Below are positions 53,866-63,059 of a stretch of 64,000 bases of DNA, piece after piece. The first letter of the stretch is position 1. Each line of letters opens with the position of its first letter. A model generated the notes under the pieces. The model was given only the letters and a program-made list of their open reading frames with translations. It searched no databases and was not told where the DNA came from. Source of the DNA: a filamentous cyanobacterium ESFC-1. Lineage in GTDB: Bacteria > Cyanobacteriota > Cyanobacteriia > Cyanobacteriales > Spirulinaceae. Made by a program: the position numbers and the translations under genes. The DNA is taken from contig KB904821.1 of assembly GCA_000380225.1 (NCBI GenBank), positions 3,154,744 to 3,218,743 of the forward strand. Reading direction: 5' to 3'.

Positions 53866-54001
53866 GCAGTTAAGGGGCAGTCGGCAGTAGGCGTGTAGGG
53901 GCGGGGTTTCCCCGCCCAAGAGAGAGTTTAATTCTACCCCAGAAAGGAGGTCAGAAACTTCTTGCTATAGGGCAGACTCTAGAAAAGGCTCAACGCTAGA
54001 A
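53866..54001. repeat. Heptads, GC palindrome and repeat family C copy 2
   Basis: 53866-53893 is a CAGTCGG/CAGTAGG heptad run. 53895-53917 is the family F palindrome. 53931-54001 is the reverse complement of the 8101-8170 element. They lie inside the putative ndhF-ndhD-chp transcription unit. From about 53983 an open + strand frame ending YRSQVGSLKLGIFITNNSGS (stop near 54147) may be a gene fragment. Confidence 0.85.
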
Positions 54002-54148
54002 TATATCTGGGTTTCAGCCTCAAAAAGCGAATTGAAGTTTCACGCGAGAGTTATCGCCTCATCAGTGACTACCGCAGCCAAGTCGGTAGCTTGAAATTAG
54101 GAATATTTATTACCAATAATTCTGGGTCACAGACATTGCCCTTTTGAT

Positions 54149-55669
54149 TTAGTCTAGTTGGCGGATTTTGTTTTGTTGAGCGAGATCGGTGGCAGGAATT
54201 TCAACCCGAAGCGCTGGATCGACAATTAAAGTGGCGGTGTTTAGCTCACTCCAGCGCGAAATCCAACTCGGTTGCAGCCCCAAAACCACAATCAAAACCG
54301 CTAAAGCAATGGCGGGAAGGCGCTCAGACCACTGAACCTGGGGCATTTGGGTGACGGGGGTAGTCAAACGGCCAAAAAAGACATTATTGACCATAAGCAA
54401 AAAATATACCGCCGTTAAGCCTGTCCCGATCATACACAGAAGCGTGGCGATTGGGAAAAGGGGGAAACTGCCGCGAAAGACCAGAAACTCAGCGATAAAG
54501 CCAATCATACCGGGAATCCCGGCGCTGGCCATCACCCCCAAGATAGTCAAACTGCCCACCAGGGGTAAGCCTCTTTCGGGATTGAGTAAACCGTGTAAGA
54601 CCCTGACATCACGGGTTCCAGTTTTTTGGTACACCACCCCGACTAATAAAAAGAGTAACGCCGAAATCAAACCGTGACCGATCATTTGATACACTGCCGC
54701 CATGAGACTGAGGGGAGTGGTTGCTGCGGTGGCAAGCAGTATATAAGCCATGTGCGCGATGGAAGAATAGGCGACGACTTTTTTCATATCTTGCTGCGCG
54801 ATCGCGGTTAGAGCGCCATATAAAGCGCTTACAGCCGCTAACCAAGCTAACCCAGGGGCAAGTACAATCCAGGCTTCGCGAAATAAGCCCACACCAAAGC
54901 GTAATAAGCCATAAGTCCCTAGTTTTAACAATACTCCTGCCAGTAACACTGAAACCGGAGTCGAGGCTTCAACGTGCGCGTCCGGTAGCCAGGTATGAAA
55001 GGGAAAAATCGGGATTTTGATAAATAACCCCACCAACAACATCCCCAACAACCAAAATTGTAAATCGAGGGGTAGCGCCGAGGATCGCAAGGGTTCATAA
55101 TCAAAGGTTGTCCCCTGGGTAAACCAGACAATCCCCAAAAAGGAAGCCAAGACAAGAAACCCGGATAAAGCTGTATAAATCAGGAATTTCATCGCCGCAT
55201 AGCCGCGACGACTGCCTCCCCATATCGCAATCAGGAAATAAAGGGGGATGACTTCAAATTCGTAAAACAGGAAAAATAAAAGTAAATTCTGCGCTAAAAA
55301 CGCCCCCGCAACGCCACCACTGAGAAACAGCATCAAGGCAAAATAAAAGCGCGATCGCCCAATTTTTTCATCGGTACTATAAATGGCAACCAGGGTTAAA
55401 AAGCTGTTGAGGACGATCAACGGCAGGGATAAGCCATCTAAGCCCAAATGGTAACTAATGCCTAAACTTGGCAACCACTCAAAACGCTCGACAAACTGCA
55501 TCGAAACTTGGTCGGGGTTGAAGTTGTACCCCAATACCAGCGTCCACAGTAAGACGACACTGGCAATGGTTATGGCGATTTTCCGATAACGATACGCTTC
55601 CCAATCGGGGGGTAATAACGCGATCGCGATCGCCCCTAGAATGGGTATCCAGATTAATGCACTTAACAT
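54149..55669 (-). CDS. ndhD4: NdhD-type NDH-1 subunit of the CO2-uptake complex
   Basis: 506 aa proton-pumping antiporter-like membrane subunit with about 14 transmembrane helices. The conserved core GHGLISALLFLLVGVVYQKTGTRD and HTWLPDAHVEASTPVSVLLAGVLLKLGTYGLLRFG matches NdhD. Position beside ndhF and a CO2-hydration gene identifies it as a D3/D4-type subunit of NDH-1MS or MS'. The D4 assignment follows from the CupB-like neighbour and is inferred. Upstream of the ATG is a heptad array that supplies AAGGACT as a ribosome-binding sequence. Confidence 0.88.
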   Translation of the reverse strand: MLSALIWIPILGAIAIALLPPDWEAYRYRKIAITIASVVLLWTLVLGYNFNPDQVSMQFVERFEWLPSLGISYHLGLDGLSLPLIVLNSFLTLVAIYSTDEKIGRSRFYFALMLFLSGGVAGAFLAQNLLLFFLFYEFEVIPLYFLIAIWGGSRRGYAAMKFLIYTALSGFLVLASFLGIVWFTQGTTFDYEPLRSSALPLDLQFWLLGMLLVGLFIKIPIFPFHTWLPDAHVEASTPVSVLLAGVLLKLGTYGLLRFGVGLFREAWIVLAPGLAWLAAVSALYGALTAIAQQDMKKVVAYSSIAHMAYILLATAATTPLSLMAAVYQMIGHGLISALLFLLVGVVYQKTGTRDVRVLHGLLNPERGLPLVGSLTILGVMASAGIPGMIGFIAEFLVFRGSFPLFPIATLLCMIGTGLTAVYFLLMVNNVFFGRLTTPVTQMPQVQWSERLPAIALAVLIVVLGLQPSWISRWSELNTATLIVDPALRVEIPATDLAQQNKIRQLD

Positions 55670-55722
55670 TTGTCTTTAGTCCTTTGTCATTTGTCTTTAG
55701 TCCTTTGTCCTTTGTCCTTTGT
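55670..55722. repeat. CTTTGTC/CTTTAGT heptad array upstream of ndhD
   Basis: Seven-base units CTTTAGT, CCTTTGT and CATTTGT start at the base beside the ndhD ATG. On the gene strand they read ACAAAGG/ACTAAAG, so AAGGACTAAAGACAA sits before the start codon. Confidence 0.95.
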
Positions 55723-55726
55723 TGTT

Positions 55727-55811
55727 GGGCGGGGAAACCCCGCCCCTACAAGGCGATTGCCGATTGCCGACTGCCGACTGCCCAAAAAACTGCCGACTGC
55801 CCAAAAAACTG
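55727..55811. repeat. GC palindrome and GCCGACT/GCCGATT heptads
   Basis: Family F palindrome (55727-55749), then GATTGCC/GACTGCC heptads (55754-55811). The last unit is adjacent to the ndhF stop codon (55812). Confidence 0.9.
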
Positions 55812-57713
55812 TTAACCAGAAAAAGCCGACGACCAATAATCTAAAATCCCTTCCCATTGACCACTAAACGCCAAACCCAGAATTACACTCACAGCCAAGA
55901 AAATCGTGAAGATATAAAACTGGGATTGACCCGAAACATTGTACTTTAGGGCATTACCGCTAAAAATAGCCGCCAAACCTACTAAATTCACGCCGCCATC
56001 GACAATGTAGCGGTCAAACCAAGCGGTAAAGCGGGAAAACGACGACACGGCCCAAACTACGGTCATGTTGTAAACACGCTCAATATAAAAGTCGTAGGCA
56101 AATAAATCTTGGAAAAAGCGCAGATAAACTTGCGTAGGTCTTTCCCAATTACGGCGTAAGGGTATCAACGCCCCGAATAAACAACCGACAGCCCCCGAAG
56201 CGATTAATAAGGGCATTGCCCAGTGATTCAACAGTAAAACATCTTCGATCCAGGCGTTTTCGGTGCGGACTAATAAATCCAGTTGTTGTAGGGCTACAGG
56301 CAGAAATAAGACGATCAGGGATAACGTTACCATCGGGACAGCCATAGGCCACTGCACTTCGGCACAACGGCGGGTTTTGGGGTGGGGTGGGCCGAGAAAG
56401 ACTAAGCGGAAAAGGCGGGTGAGGTTAACGGCGCTTAAACCATTGACCAACAGTAATAAAATCAGCAATAAAGGGGGAATGGTGTAAAAGCCTTGTAACC
56501 ATTGCTGCATTGTCCAAAACATCCCCATGGGCAGTAAAGCCACTAAACTCGCACTGCTGATGATAAAGGCCACGGTGGTTGCAGGCATTCGCGACCCTAA
56601 GCCCCCCATCTGGGTAACATCTTGGTTGGTGGTGTTGAATATAATTGAGCCAGCACTCATGAAAAGTAAAGCTTTCGCGATCGCGTGGGTGAATAAAAGC
56701 AAAAAGGCAACGGTAGCGGGTTGACCAATGCCGACGGTAACGAAAACTAAGCCCAGATAAGCACTGGTAGAGTGAGATAAGGCGCGTTTAATATCAATTT
56801 GCGCGATCGCCATTAAGGATGCCCCAATCGCGGTAATAACGCCAATTCCCACCAACACATCCGACGCAACCAAAGACAAGGTAAAAACCGGTTGCAATTT
56901 AATCAAGACATAAGCCCCCGCCGAAACCACAATCGAGTTGCGTAAAATCCCGGCAGGATTCGGCCCTTCCATGGCTTCATCAAGCCATAAATTTAAGGGA
57001 AATTGAGCGCACTTTCCCGTCGGCCCGGCAATTAAAGCCAGTCCTAACAAGGTCGCGGTGAAAGGTTGCAAAGGTGCAGTTTGTACCCAATCTTTGAGTT
57101 GACTAAAATCTAAGCCTTCCCCATAACTGGATAAGGCCACGACTCCCATTAAAAGTAAAATATCCCCGACTCGTTTGGTTAAAAAAGCGTCTCGCGCGGC
57201 GGTGACAACCAGGGGTTGGGCGTACCAAAAACCGACTAATAAATAAGTCGATAAGGTCAGCATTTCCAGCAATCCATAACTCAAAAGCAAGGAATCACTG
57301 AGGGCTAAACCACTTAAAGCCGCTTCAAAAAAGCCCATCAAGCCATAAAACCGCGCCATTGACCAATCTTTTTCCATGTACCCTAGGGCATAAATTTGGG
57401 CTAACAAACTTAAGCCCGTTACCAAAGATAAAGCACCCATACTAATCGGGGAAATATCTAAGGTTAGGGTGAGGTTGAGATCGGCAATTTGTAACCATTG
57501 GTAAGCCACTTGTTGGGGGGGTTGATGCCAGATGAAACGCAACAAGATTAGGTTATGTATCAAGGCAACCAAGGTCATTAAGATATTAAAATAGGCGGCG
57601 GGTCGCGGCCCGGTGCGGCGAACCATCCCCATCGACCAAGGTAATGTTAGTATTGCGCCAATTAAGCCATAAATAGGAATAATACTACTGCTGGATAAAA
57701 GCCATTCAGTCAT
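55812..57713 (-). CDS. ndhF4: NdhF-type NDH-1 subunit of the CO2-uptake complex
   Basis: 633 aa, homologous to complex I subunit 5 (about 15-16 transmembrane segments). Blocks LALIAGPTGKCAQFPLNLWLDEAMEGPNPAGILRNS and QIDIKRALSHSTSAYLGLVFVTVGIG identify NdhF. In the F3/F4 branch the quinone-facing pump works with NdhD and a Cup protein. First gene of the module; its promoter lies in the 840-bp divergent region shared with ccmK1. F4 rather than F3 is inferred from the CupB-like neighbour. Confidence 0.88.
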   Translation of the reverse strand: MTEWLLSSSSIIPIYGLIGAILTLPWSMGMVRRTGPRPAAYFNILMTLVALIHNLILLRFIWHQPPQQVAYQWLQIADLNLTLTLDISPISMGALSLVTGLSLLAQIYALGYMEKDWSMARFYGLMGFFEAALSGLALSDSLLLSYGLLEMLTLSTYLLVGFWYAQPLVVTAARDAFLTKRVGDILLLMGVVALSSYGEGLDFSQLKDWVQTAPLQPFTATLLGLALIAGPTGKCAQFPLNLWLDEAMEGPNPAGILRNSIVVSAGAYVLIKLQPVFTLSLVASDVLVGIGVITAIGASLMAIAQIDIKRALSHSTSAYLGLVFVTVGIGQPATVAFLLLFTHAIAKALLFMSAGSIIFNTTNQDVTQMGGLGSRMPATTVAFIISSASLVALLPMGMFWTMQQWLQGFYTIPPLLLILLLLVNGLSAVNLTRLFRLVFLGPPHPKTRRCAEVQWPMAVPMVTLSLIVLFLPVALQQLDLLVRTENAWIEDVLLLNHWAMPLLIASGAVGCLFGALIPLRRNWERPTQVYLRFFQDLFAYDFYIERVYNMTVVWAVSSFSRFTAWFDRYIVDGGVNLVGLAAIFSGNALKYNVSGQSQFYIFTIFLAVSVILGLAFSGQWEGILDYWSSAFSG

Positions 57714-58553
57714 TCAAAATTACCTTAAAAAAACAACATATTGTTGGGTTTAGAAGTAACGGCAAGCTTCCGGTTGAGTAGGGATATAAGATCAAGCACC
57801 GTCTAATTTTCTGACTTATAATTTTAGTAAAGAGTTGCTCTCGCGATCGCCCTGGATTACTGTTAAGTTTATTTAATTTTAACCCGAACATAGCTTGACA
57901 AAGTAACAACTTTTTGCATGAGTTATTGCTGTGGTTGAGTTGAGTAGAAATGACCCGATTTGAGTCCTCATTTTGTCCGGCTTGGGGCGATCGCGCTGTT
58001 GCCCTTTCACCCTGATTTAATCGCGATCCCTTTACATATCCCTGAGTATTGACTCACACGGGGCTGATTTTTGGTGTCAGAGAGTCTCAGACCGATTTCA
58101 ATCGCTTTTGAGGGAATTAATCCCCGAACAAAGCGATTATAAAACACCACTCTCACCCCCTCGCAAAATCCTTAAGATAGTCTTTGGGAGAAAACTCTCC
58201 CCAGCGATGTATTAATTTTTGTTAACTCACCAATTTAAAAAAATCATAAAGACTTATATTGTCAAAGGTACAAAGGTTTCCTATGCTTGTTTCTAGAAGG
58301 AAAATTTTAGAATCGCCGTTCCCGTCAAAAAAATATTAATCGGGAAATTAACCGGGTTCAAGTCGAGCCGAAAAGCGGTCGTAGATCGAGGTCGGAAAAC
58401 ATCCGTCTCTTAGATATTCGAGGAGCGATCGCGCCCTTTGACGACAGAATCGGTCAAAAACAGATTCAAAAATTACAGTACACCAAATTACGCAGAGGTC
58501 AGTTTGCGTGACCTTGCCAACTGCGTTCGTTTTAACGAGGAGCTAAACAAAAA
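57714..58553. promoter_or_regulatory. Divergent regulatory region between ndhF and ccmK1
   Basis: 840 bp carrying the outward promoters for the NDH-1 CO2-uptake genes and the ccm operon. It contains one or two HIP1 sites, AT-rich stretches and a CAGAGAGTCTCAGACC region. From 58309 an open + strand frame lacks a start codon (NRRSRQKNINREINRVQVEP) and I regard it as non-coding. No -35/-10 can be placed with confidence. Such head-to-head placement would allow joint control by low CO2, but no known regulator site was identified. Confidence 0.4.
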
Positions 58554-58865
58554 ATGCCAATTGCGGTAGGAATGATTGAAACTTTAGGATTTCCGGCGGT
58601 GGTAGAAGCGGCGGATGCTATGGTTAAAGCCGCTCGCGTCACCTTAGTCGGTTACGAAAAAATCGGGACTGGACGAGTCACCGTGATCGTGCGGGGTGAT
58701 GTCTCGGAAGTTCAAGCTTCGGTTTCAGCCGGAATCGACAACGCCGAGCGAGTTAATGGGGGTCAAGTCTTGTCTCACCATATTATTGCCCGTCCCCACG
58801 AAAACCTCGAATATGTCCTGCCGATTCGTTATACCGAAGAAGTCGAACAATTCCGAACGTATTAG
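58554..58865 (+). CDS. ccmK1: CcmK1, carboxysome shell hexamer protein
   Basis: 103 aa bacterial-microcompartment (BMC) domain. It forms hexamers tiling the carboxysome shell facets and a selective pore. It has [57 protein letters not shown] and pore residues in the KIGTGR loop. The ribosome site GAGGAG precedes the ATG. Between codon 22 and the stop it is nearly identical in DNA to ccmK2 110 bp downstream, while the first 66 bases differ at many synonymous positions. Confidence 0.97.
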   Translation: MPIAVGMIETLGFPAVVEAADAMVKAARVTLVGYEKIGTGRVTVIVRGDVSEVQASVSAGIDNAERVNGGQVLSHHIIARPHENLEYVLPIRYTEEVEQFRTY

Positions 58866-58882
58866 CTTGTTTTTTTGAAATT

Positions 58883-58902
58883 TTACCCAAAAAACTGGGT
58901 AA
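58883..58902. promoter_or_regulatory. Intercistronic hairpin between ccmK1 and ccmK2
   Basis: Perfect 7-bp stem TTACCCA/TGGGTAA with AAAAAC loop. No U-run follows, so it is more likely an RNA-processing or stability element than a terminator. A closely related sequence (ACCCA-AAATAC-TGGGT, 63169-63184) lies in the rbcL leader. Confidence 0.6.
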
Positions 58903-58976
58903 GGAGCATCGTCGCGTTCCGCCCAATGAATTGTTAACTCATTTTCCATAAAAAATCCGTAGGAGCAAAATCAAAA

Positions 58977-59315
58977 ATGTCAATTGCAGTGGGAATGGTA
59001 GAAACCCTCGGTTTTCCGGCCGTCGTCGAAGCAGCAGACGCTATGGTCAAAGCCGCTCGCGTCACCTTAGTCGGTTATGAAAAAATCGGGACCGGACGAG
59101 TCACCGTAATCGTGCGGGGTGATGTCTCAGAAGTCCAAGCCTCGGTTTCAGCCGGAATCGATAACGTCAAGCGCGTGAGTGGCGGTCAAGTCTTGTCTCA
59201 CCACATTATCGCCCGTCCTCACGAAAACCTCGAATACGTCCTGCCCATTCGCTATACCGAAGCCGTCGAACAATTCCGGGAAAGCGTGAACCCGCGACCC
59301 ATCCAACGACGGTAA
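58977..59315 (+). CDS. ccmK2: CcmK2, major carboxysome shell hexamer protein
   Basis: 112 aa BMC protein, the main shell facet component. Same core as CcmK1 but with a basic C-terminal extension ([11 protein letters not shown]). TAGGAG gives a good ribosome site. CcmK2 is the partner for the CcmN encapsulation peptide in the known assembly model. The gene is 8 bp from ccmL. Confidence 0.97.
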   Translation: MSIAVGMVETLGFPAVVEAADAMVKAARVTLVGYEKIGTGRVTVIVRGDVSEVQASVSAGIDNVKRVSGGQVLSHHIIARPHENLEYVLPIRYTEAVEQFRESVNPRPIQRR

Positions 59316-59323
59316 GTTTATAA

Positions 59324-59635
59324 ATGCAAGTTGCTAAAGTTCGCGGCACCGTCGTAAGTACGCACAAACTCCCCGGCATGACAGGCGTTAAGCTTCTGTG
59401 GGTGCAGTTTGTAGACGAACAAGGGCAGTTATTGCCTCAGTACGAAGTTGTCGCCGATCGCATCGGGGCAGGGATCGACGAATGGATATTAGTCAGTCGC
59501 CGCGCCCTTGCTCCCGACAGCGATACAGACGATCGCGACTTGCGTCCCATTGACGCATTAGCGATCGGCATTATCGACACAATAACCCTGGGAAATAGCT
59601 TGCTCTATAGCAAAAAAGATGAATATCGCTATTGA
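59324..59635 (+). CDS. ccmL: CcmL, carboxysome vertex pentamer
   Basis: 103 aa EutN/CcmL-type protein that closes the twelve icosahedral vertices. Typical blocks are MQVAKVRGTVVSTHKLPGMTGVKLLWVQFVD, EVVADRIGAGIDEWILVSR, and the C-terminal DALAIGIIDTI. Between the last two is an acidic segment LAPDSDTDDRD where most relatives have a short SAAR-type loop. The gene overlaps nothing and starts 8 bp after ccmK2. Confidence 0.95.
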   Translation: MQVAKVRGTVVSTHKLPGMTGVKLLWVQFVDEQGQLLPQYEVVADRIGAGIDEWILVSRRALAPDSDTDDRDLRPIDALAIGIIDTITLGNSLLYSKKDEYRY

Positions 59636-59759
59636 AAATATCCATAGGGTTGCGAGGGTTGGTCTCGTTGTGCAGCGCGATCGCCCTCATCCCTACATCT
59701 TGTTTCTTGGGAGACGGATGGCGAGCGCTCAAACCCAGTTCAATCAGGAGGGATAACCT

Positions 59760-61832
59760 GTGGTAGTCCACCCAAATGCCGCGCCCCCAACCCCTTGGTC
59801 TCGCACCTTAGCCGAACCGCAAATCAATGAATCAGCTTATGTTCACTCCTTCTCGAACATCATTGGCGATGTCCGAGTCGGTGCGAATGTTTTAGTCGCT
59901 CCCGGAACTTCGATTCGGGCTGATGAAGGCTTTCCTTTTTACATCGGTGAAGGGACGAATATCCAAGACGGTGTTGTGATTCACGGCCTCGAAAAAGGTC
60001 GCGTGATCGGGGATGACGGTAAACCTTACTCAGCCTGGATCGGGAAGAATGCTTGTATTACGCACTTAGCCCTGATTCACGGCCCCGCTTATATCGGTCA
60101 AGAATGCTTTATCGGCTTTCGCTCGACGGTGTTTAATGCTCGCATCGGTCACGGTTGCATTATTATGATGCACGCCTTGATTCAGGATGTGGAAATCCCG
60201 CCGGGACGATATGTGCCGTCCGGAGCTATTATTACCAATCAACAACAAGCCGATCGCTTACCGGAAGTCCAAAACAGCGATCGCGAGTTTGCGCGTCATG
60301 TCGTTGAAATTAACGCCGCCCTACGCGCAGGCTATCGCTGCACTCAAGATCCCACTTGTATTTTGCCGTTGCAACAAGGATCGCAGCCCGCCACCAATGG
60401 TAACGGAAAAACATCGAGCAACGGTACTGGAAATGGTTTAAAAAGAAAGATGAGTTTAAGTTTAGATATCGTTGACCGCGTGCGATCGCTCTTAGCCCAA
60501 GGGTGCAAAATTGGCATAGAATACGCCGATAAACGGCGTTTTCGCACCAGTTCTTGGCTCACGGGGCCATCAATCCACAGCAATCGTCACACCGAAGTTT
60601 TAGCCACCCTCGAAGACGTTTTAGCCGAACATTCCGGGGAGTATGTCCGCTTGATTGGCATCGACCCCAACGCCAAACGCCGGGTGTTAGAAGAAACTAT
60701 CCAAACCCCCGATGGCCCTCTCAGTAACGGCAGCAGCAACGGCGCTCGTAACTCGGTAGTTCCTCGTTCTACAGCAAGCAACGGTTCTCGCCGTTCTGTG
60801 AGTTCAAATGGAGCCAGCAGCATCGAAGGAGATGCCAAACAACAAGTGCGATCGCTACTGTCCCAAGGCTACAAAGTTGGTGTCGAATATGCCAGCAAAC
60901 GGCGTTTCCGCACCAGCTCTTGGTTGACGGGCCCCGCCTTCGACAGTAAAAACCCGGATAAAGTGTTATCCGAGTTAAACTCCTGCTTAGACGACCATAA
61001 CGGTGAATACGTCCGCTTGATCGGCATTGACCCCCAAGCCAAACGCCGGGTGTTAGAAGAAATCATCCAAACCCCCGACGGCAGCGTGAGTAACGGCAAT
61101 GGCAAAGGTAACGGCTCAGTTGCCAGTCGCAGCAGTTATAACGGGGGCAGCAGCAGCTATAACAGCAGTTACAACATTTCGAGCGACATTGGCTTAGACC
61201 CAGAAGTGGTTCAACAAGTGCGATCGCTACTGTCTCAAGGCTATAAAATCGGCACCGAACACGCTTCTAAGCGCCGTTTCCGTACCAGTTCTTGGCAAAT
61301 CTGCCCGATTATCGACTCGAACAGCGAAGGTCAAGTGTTGACCGAATTAGAAGCTTGTTTGAACGACCATCGCGGCGAATATGTGCGCTTACTCGGGATT
61401 GATACCCAAGCCAAACGTCGCGTTTTAGAACAGTTGATTCAACGCCCGGATGCGCCCGCCACGGCTAACAATGGCTCTAGCTCGTCTCGTTCGACGAAAG
61501 TTAGTAAAAGTAAAGGGTTTGGCGAGTCGGTGAATAATTACCAAAAACGCCCTAATTCCTATACTTCTACCCGCTTAGATGCCGATGTGGTTCAGCAGGT
61601 GCGATCGCTCTTGGCTCAAGGTTATAAAATCGGCACCGAACACGCCGACAAACGCCGCTTCCGTACCAGTTCTTGGCAAGTTTGTTCTCCCATTGACTCT
61701 AAACGGGAAAACGAAGTGTTAGCCGGTCTAGAGGCTTGTTTGCAAGAACATTCCGGCGAGTATGTCCGCCTGCTGGGGATTGATGCCAAAGCCAAACGTC
61801 GGGTTTTAGAGCAGTTGATTCAAAAGCCCTAG
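59760..61832 (+). CDS. ccmM: CcmM, carboxysome scaffold with gamma-carbonic anhydrase domain and four SSU-like modules
   Basis: 690 aa from GTG 59760, chosen because AGGAGG lies 8 bp upstream. The N-terminal left-handed beta-helix gamma-CA domain has the zinc-binding triad His75, His102, His107 and Cys192/Cys198 (RCTQDPTC), the disulfide spacing of the active enzyme. Four Rubisco-small-subunit-like modules follow (about 240-320, 361-442, 483-563, 607-689), joined by Ser/Asn/Gly linkers. Modules 3 and 4 carry Cys pairs 18 residues apart (SWQIC...EAC, SWQVC...EAC); modules 1 and 2 lack the first. An internal Met231 could start a short form with only the modules. Confidence 0.97.
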   Translation: MVVHPNAAPPTPWSRTLAEPQINESAYVHSFSNIIGDVRVGANVLVAPGTSIRADEGFPFYIGEGTNIQDGVVIHGLEKGRVIGDDGKPYSAWIGKNACITHLALIHGPAYIGQECFIGFRSTVFNARIGHGCIIMMHALIQDVEIPPGRYVPSGAIITNQQQADRLPEVQNSDREFARHVVEINAALRAGYRCTQDPTCILPLQQGSQPATNGNGKTSSNGTGNGLKRKMSLSLDIVDRVRSLLAQGCKIGIEYADKRRFRTSSWLTGPSIHSNRHTEVLATLEDVLAEHSGEYVRLIGIDPNAKRRVLEETIQTPDGPLSNGSSNGARNSVVPRSTASNGSRRSVSSNGASSIEGDAKQQVRSLLSQGYKVGVEYASKRRFRTSSWLTGPAFDSKNPDKVLSELNSCLDDHNGEYVRLIGIDPQAKRRVLEEIIQTPDGSVSNGNGKGNGSVASRSSYNGGSSSYNSSYNISSDIGLDPEVVQQVRSLLSQGYKIGTEHASKRRFRTSSWQICPIIDSNSEGQVLTELEACLNDHRGEYVRLLGIDTQAKRRVLEQLIQRPDAPATANNGSSSSRSTKVSKSKGFGESVNNYQKRPNSYTSTRLDADVVQQVRSLLAQGYKIGTEHADKRRFRTSSWQVCSPIDSKRENEVLAGLEACLQEHSGEYVRLLGIDAKAKRRVLEQLIQKP

Positions 61833-62014
61833 GTAATGACAGGTTGACGGAAAACAGTCGGGTCTGCGATCGCGGGCAAAATTCGCGTCATTCGTCTTTT
61901 GTACTCAACTCATGACCAAGGACTCATGAAGAAGGACAAAGGGCGATCGCACCCTTGCTGTTTTCCTGTGAACCCCTTTGTACTTGTGACACTCATTACC
62001 AAGAGCCTGAATCC

Positions 62015-62620
62015 ATGACTTTGCAACCTTTGCATCCCGTTCAGACGGCTCACTTACAGAGCAGTGGGAATGTTGTTATCGATCCAAGTGCCGCGATCGC
62101 GCCAGGGGCGATTTTACGCGCTGCTCCCAACAGCAAAATTATTATTGCTGGCGGGGTTTGTATTGGCATGGGCGTAATTCTCAATGCCTACAACGGCATT
62201 ATAGAAATTCAAGCCGGGGCCACCTTAGCCCCTGGGGTGTTGATTGTCGGTGCGAGTACCATCGGGGCCAATGCTTGTATCGGTGGGATTACAACCATTT
62301 TTAATGCTTCAGTCGCCGCAATGCAGGTGATTCCCGCAGGTTCGGTGTTAGGAGATACCTCCCGCGCCGCAGAAGTTTTAGAGGAGGTTACCCCCGATTT
62401 AGAAAGCGACATAGCCGAACCCGAAACTCCAGAACCTTCTGAATCTCACACTTCGACTCCCGAACCCCCACCCGCCCCTGAACCGGATTCCCCAGAACCA
62501 CAAAATTCAGGAAATCCCTTCAAAGCGCAAGTTTCCGGGCGCGTTCATGTGGATCGTTTATTGTTTACCTTATTTCCCAAAAAGAAATCCTCGAATAATT
62601 CCACCCCTCACTCTGAATAA
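62015..62620 (+). CDS. ccmN: CcmN, carboxysome assembly adaptor
   Basis: 201 aa from ATG 62015 (MTLQPLHPVQ); an upstream in-frame Met at 61955 would add an unlike N-terminus. Residues about 15-120 form a left-handed beta-helix related to the CcmM gamma-CA domain but lacking zinc His residues. A Pro/Glu/Ser-rich linker follows. The C-terminal amphipathic encapsulation peptide (GRVHVDRLLFTLFPKKK) recruits CcmK shell proteins to the CcmM-Rubisco procarboxysome. Confidence 0.95.
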   Translation: MTLQPLHPVQTAHLQSSGNVVIDPSAAIAPGAILRAAPNSKIIIAGGVCIGMGVILNAYNGIIEIQAGATLAPGVLIVGASTIGANACIGGITTIFNASVAAMQVIPAGSVLGDTSRAAEVLEEVTPDLESDIAEPETPEPSESHTSTPEPPPAPEPDSPEPQNSGNPFKAQVSGRVHVDRLLFTLFPKKKSSNNSTPHSE

Positions 62621-63059
62621 GTGCAGTTGTCCCAAATTTTTGAAAAATGAGCTTACACTTTTTTTCTTGTTAAGAAATATTGCAATCAGTTCGGGCTATT
62701 AGACTGTAAAGCTCAAGCAATATTGTCTGTTATTTATAAACTTTAGTGATTTGGCTTGGATCGCGATTCAAGCCTATTCTTGCTTTATTTGAAAGTTCAT
62801 TTCTCAATTCTTGTGGTTTACAAGCTGATAAACTTCACATTTTTTCATGTCTCTTTAAAGATGATTAGATAAATTAATGAACCTTAGAATAAAATGCAAT
62901 CAATCTTCTCAAAGAAACCTTACAAAAAGTTGAAAAATAAAATTAAATTCGTGTTAGACTAGAGTGCGACAGCAAAATTGTCAAACTCAAACTTTGACAG
63001 AAAAGAGAAATTTTTAGAATTTGGCTAATTTCGGTTTGGTCTACCGCGTCGATTGGTAA
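62621..63059. promoter_or_regulatory. AT-rich region upstream of the rbcL leader
   Basis: About 440 bp after ccmN with no gene. TTGAAA at 62931-62936 and TTAGAC 18 bp further on could be a weak promoter for rbcL. No terminator is clear after ccmN, so read-through from ccm into rbcL is possible. Confidence 0.35.

Noticed and set aside
58309-58511. Open frame NRRSRQKNINREINRVQVEP... upstream of ccmK1.
   Set aside because: Follows a TAG, has no start codon and ends in the ccmK1 leader; probably chance.
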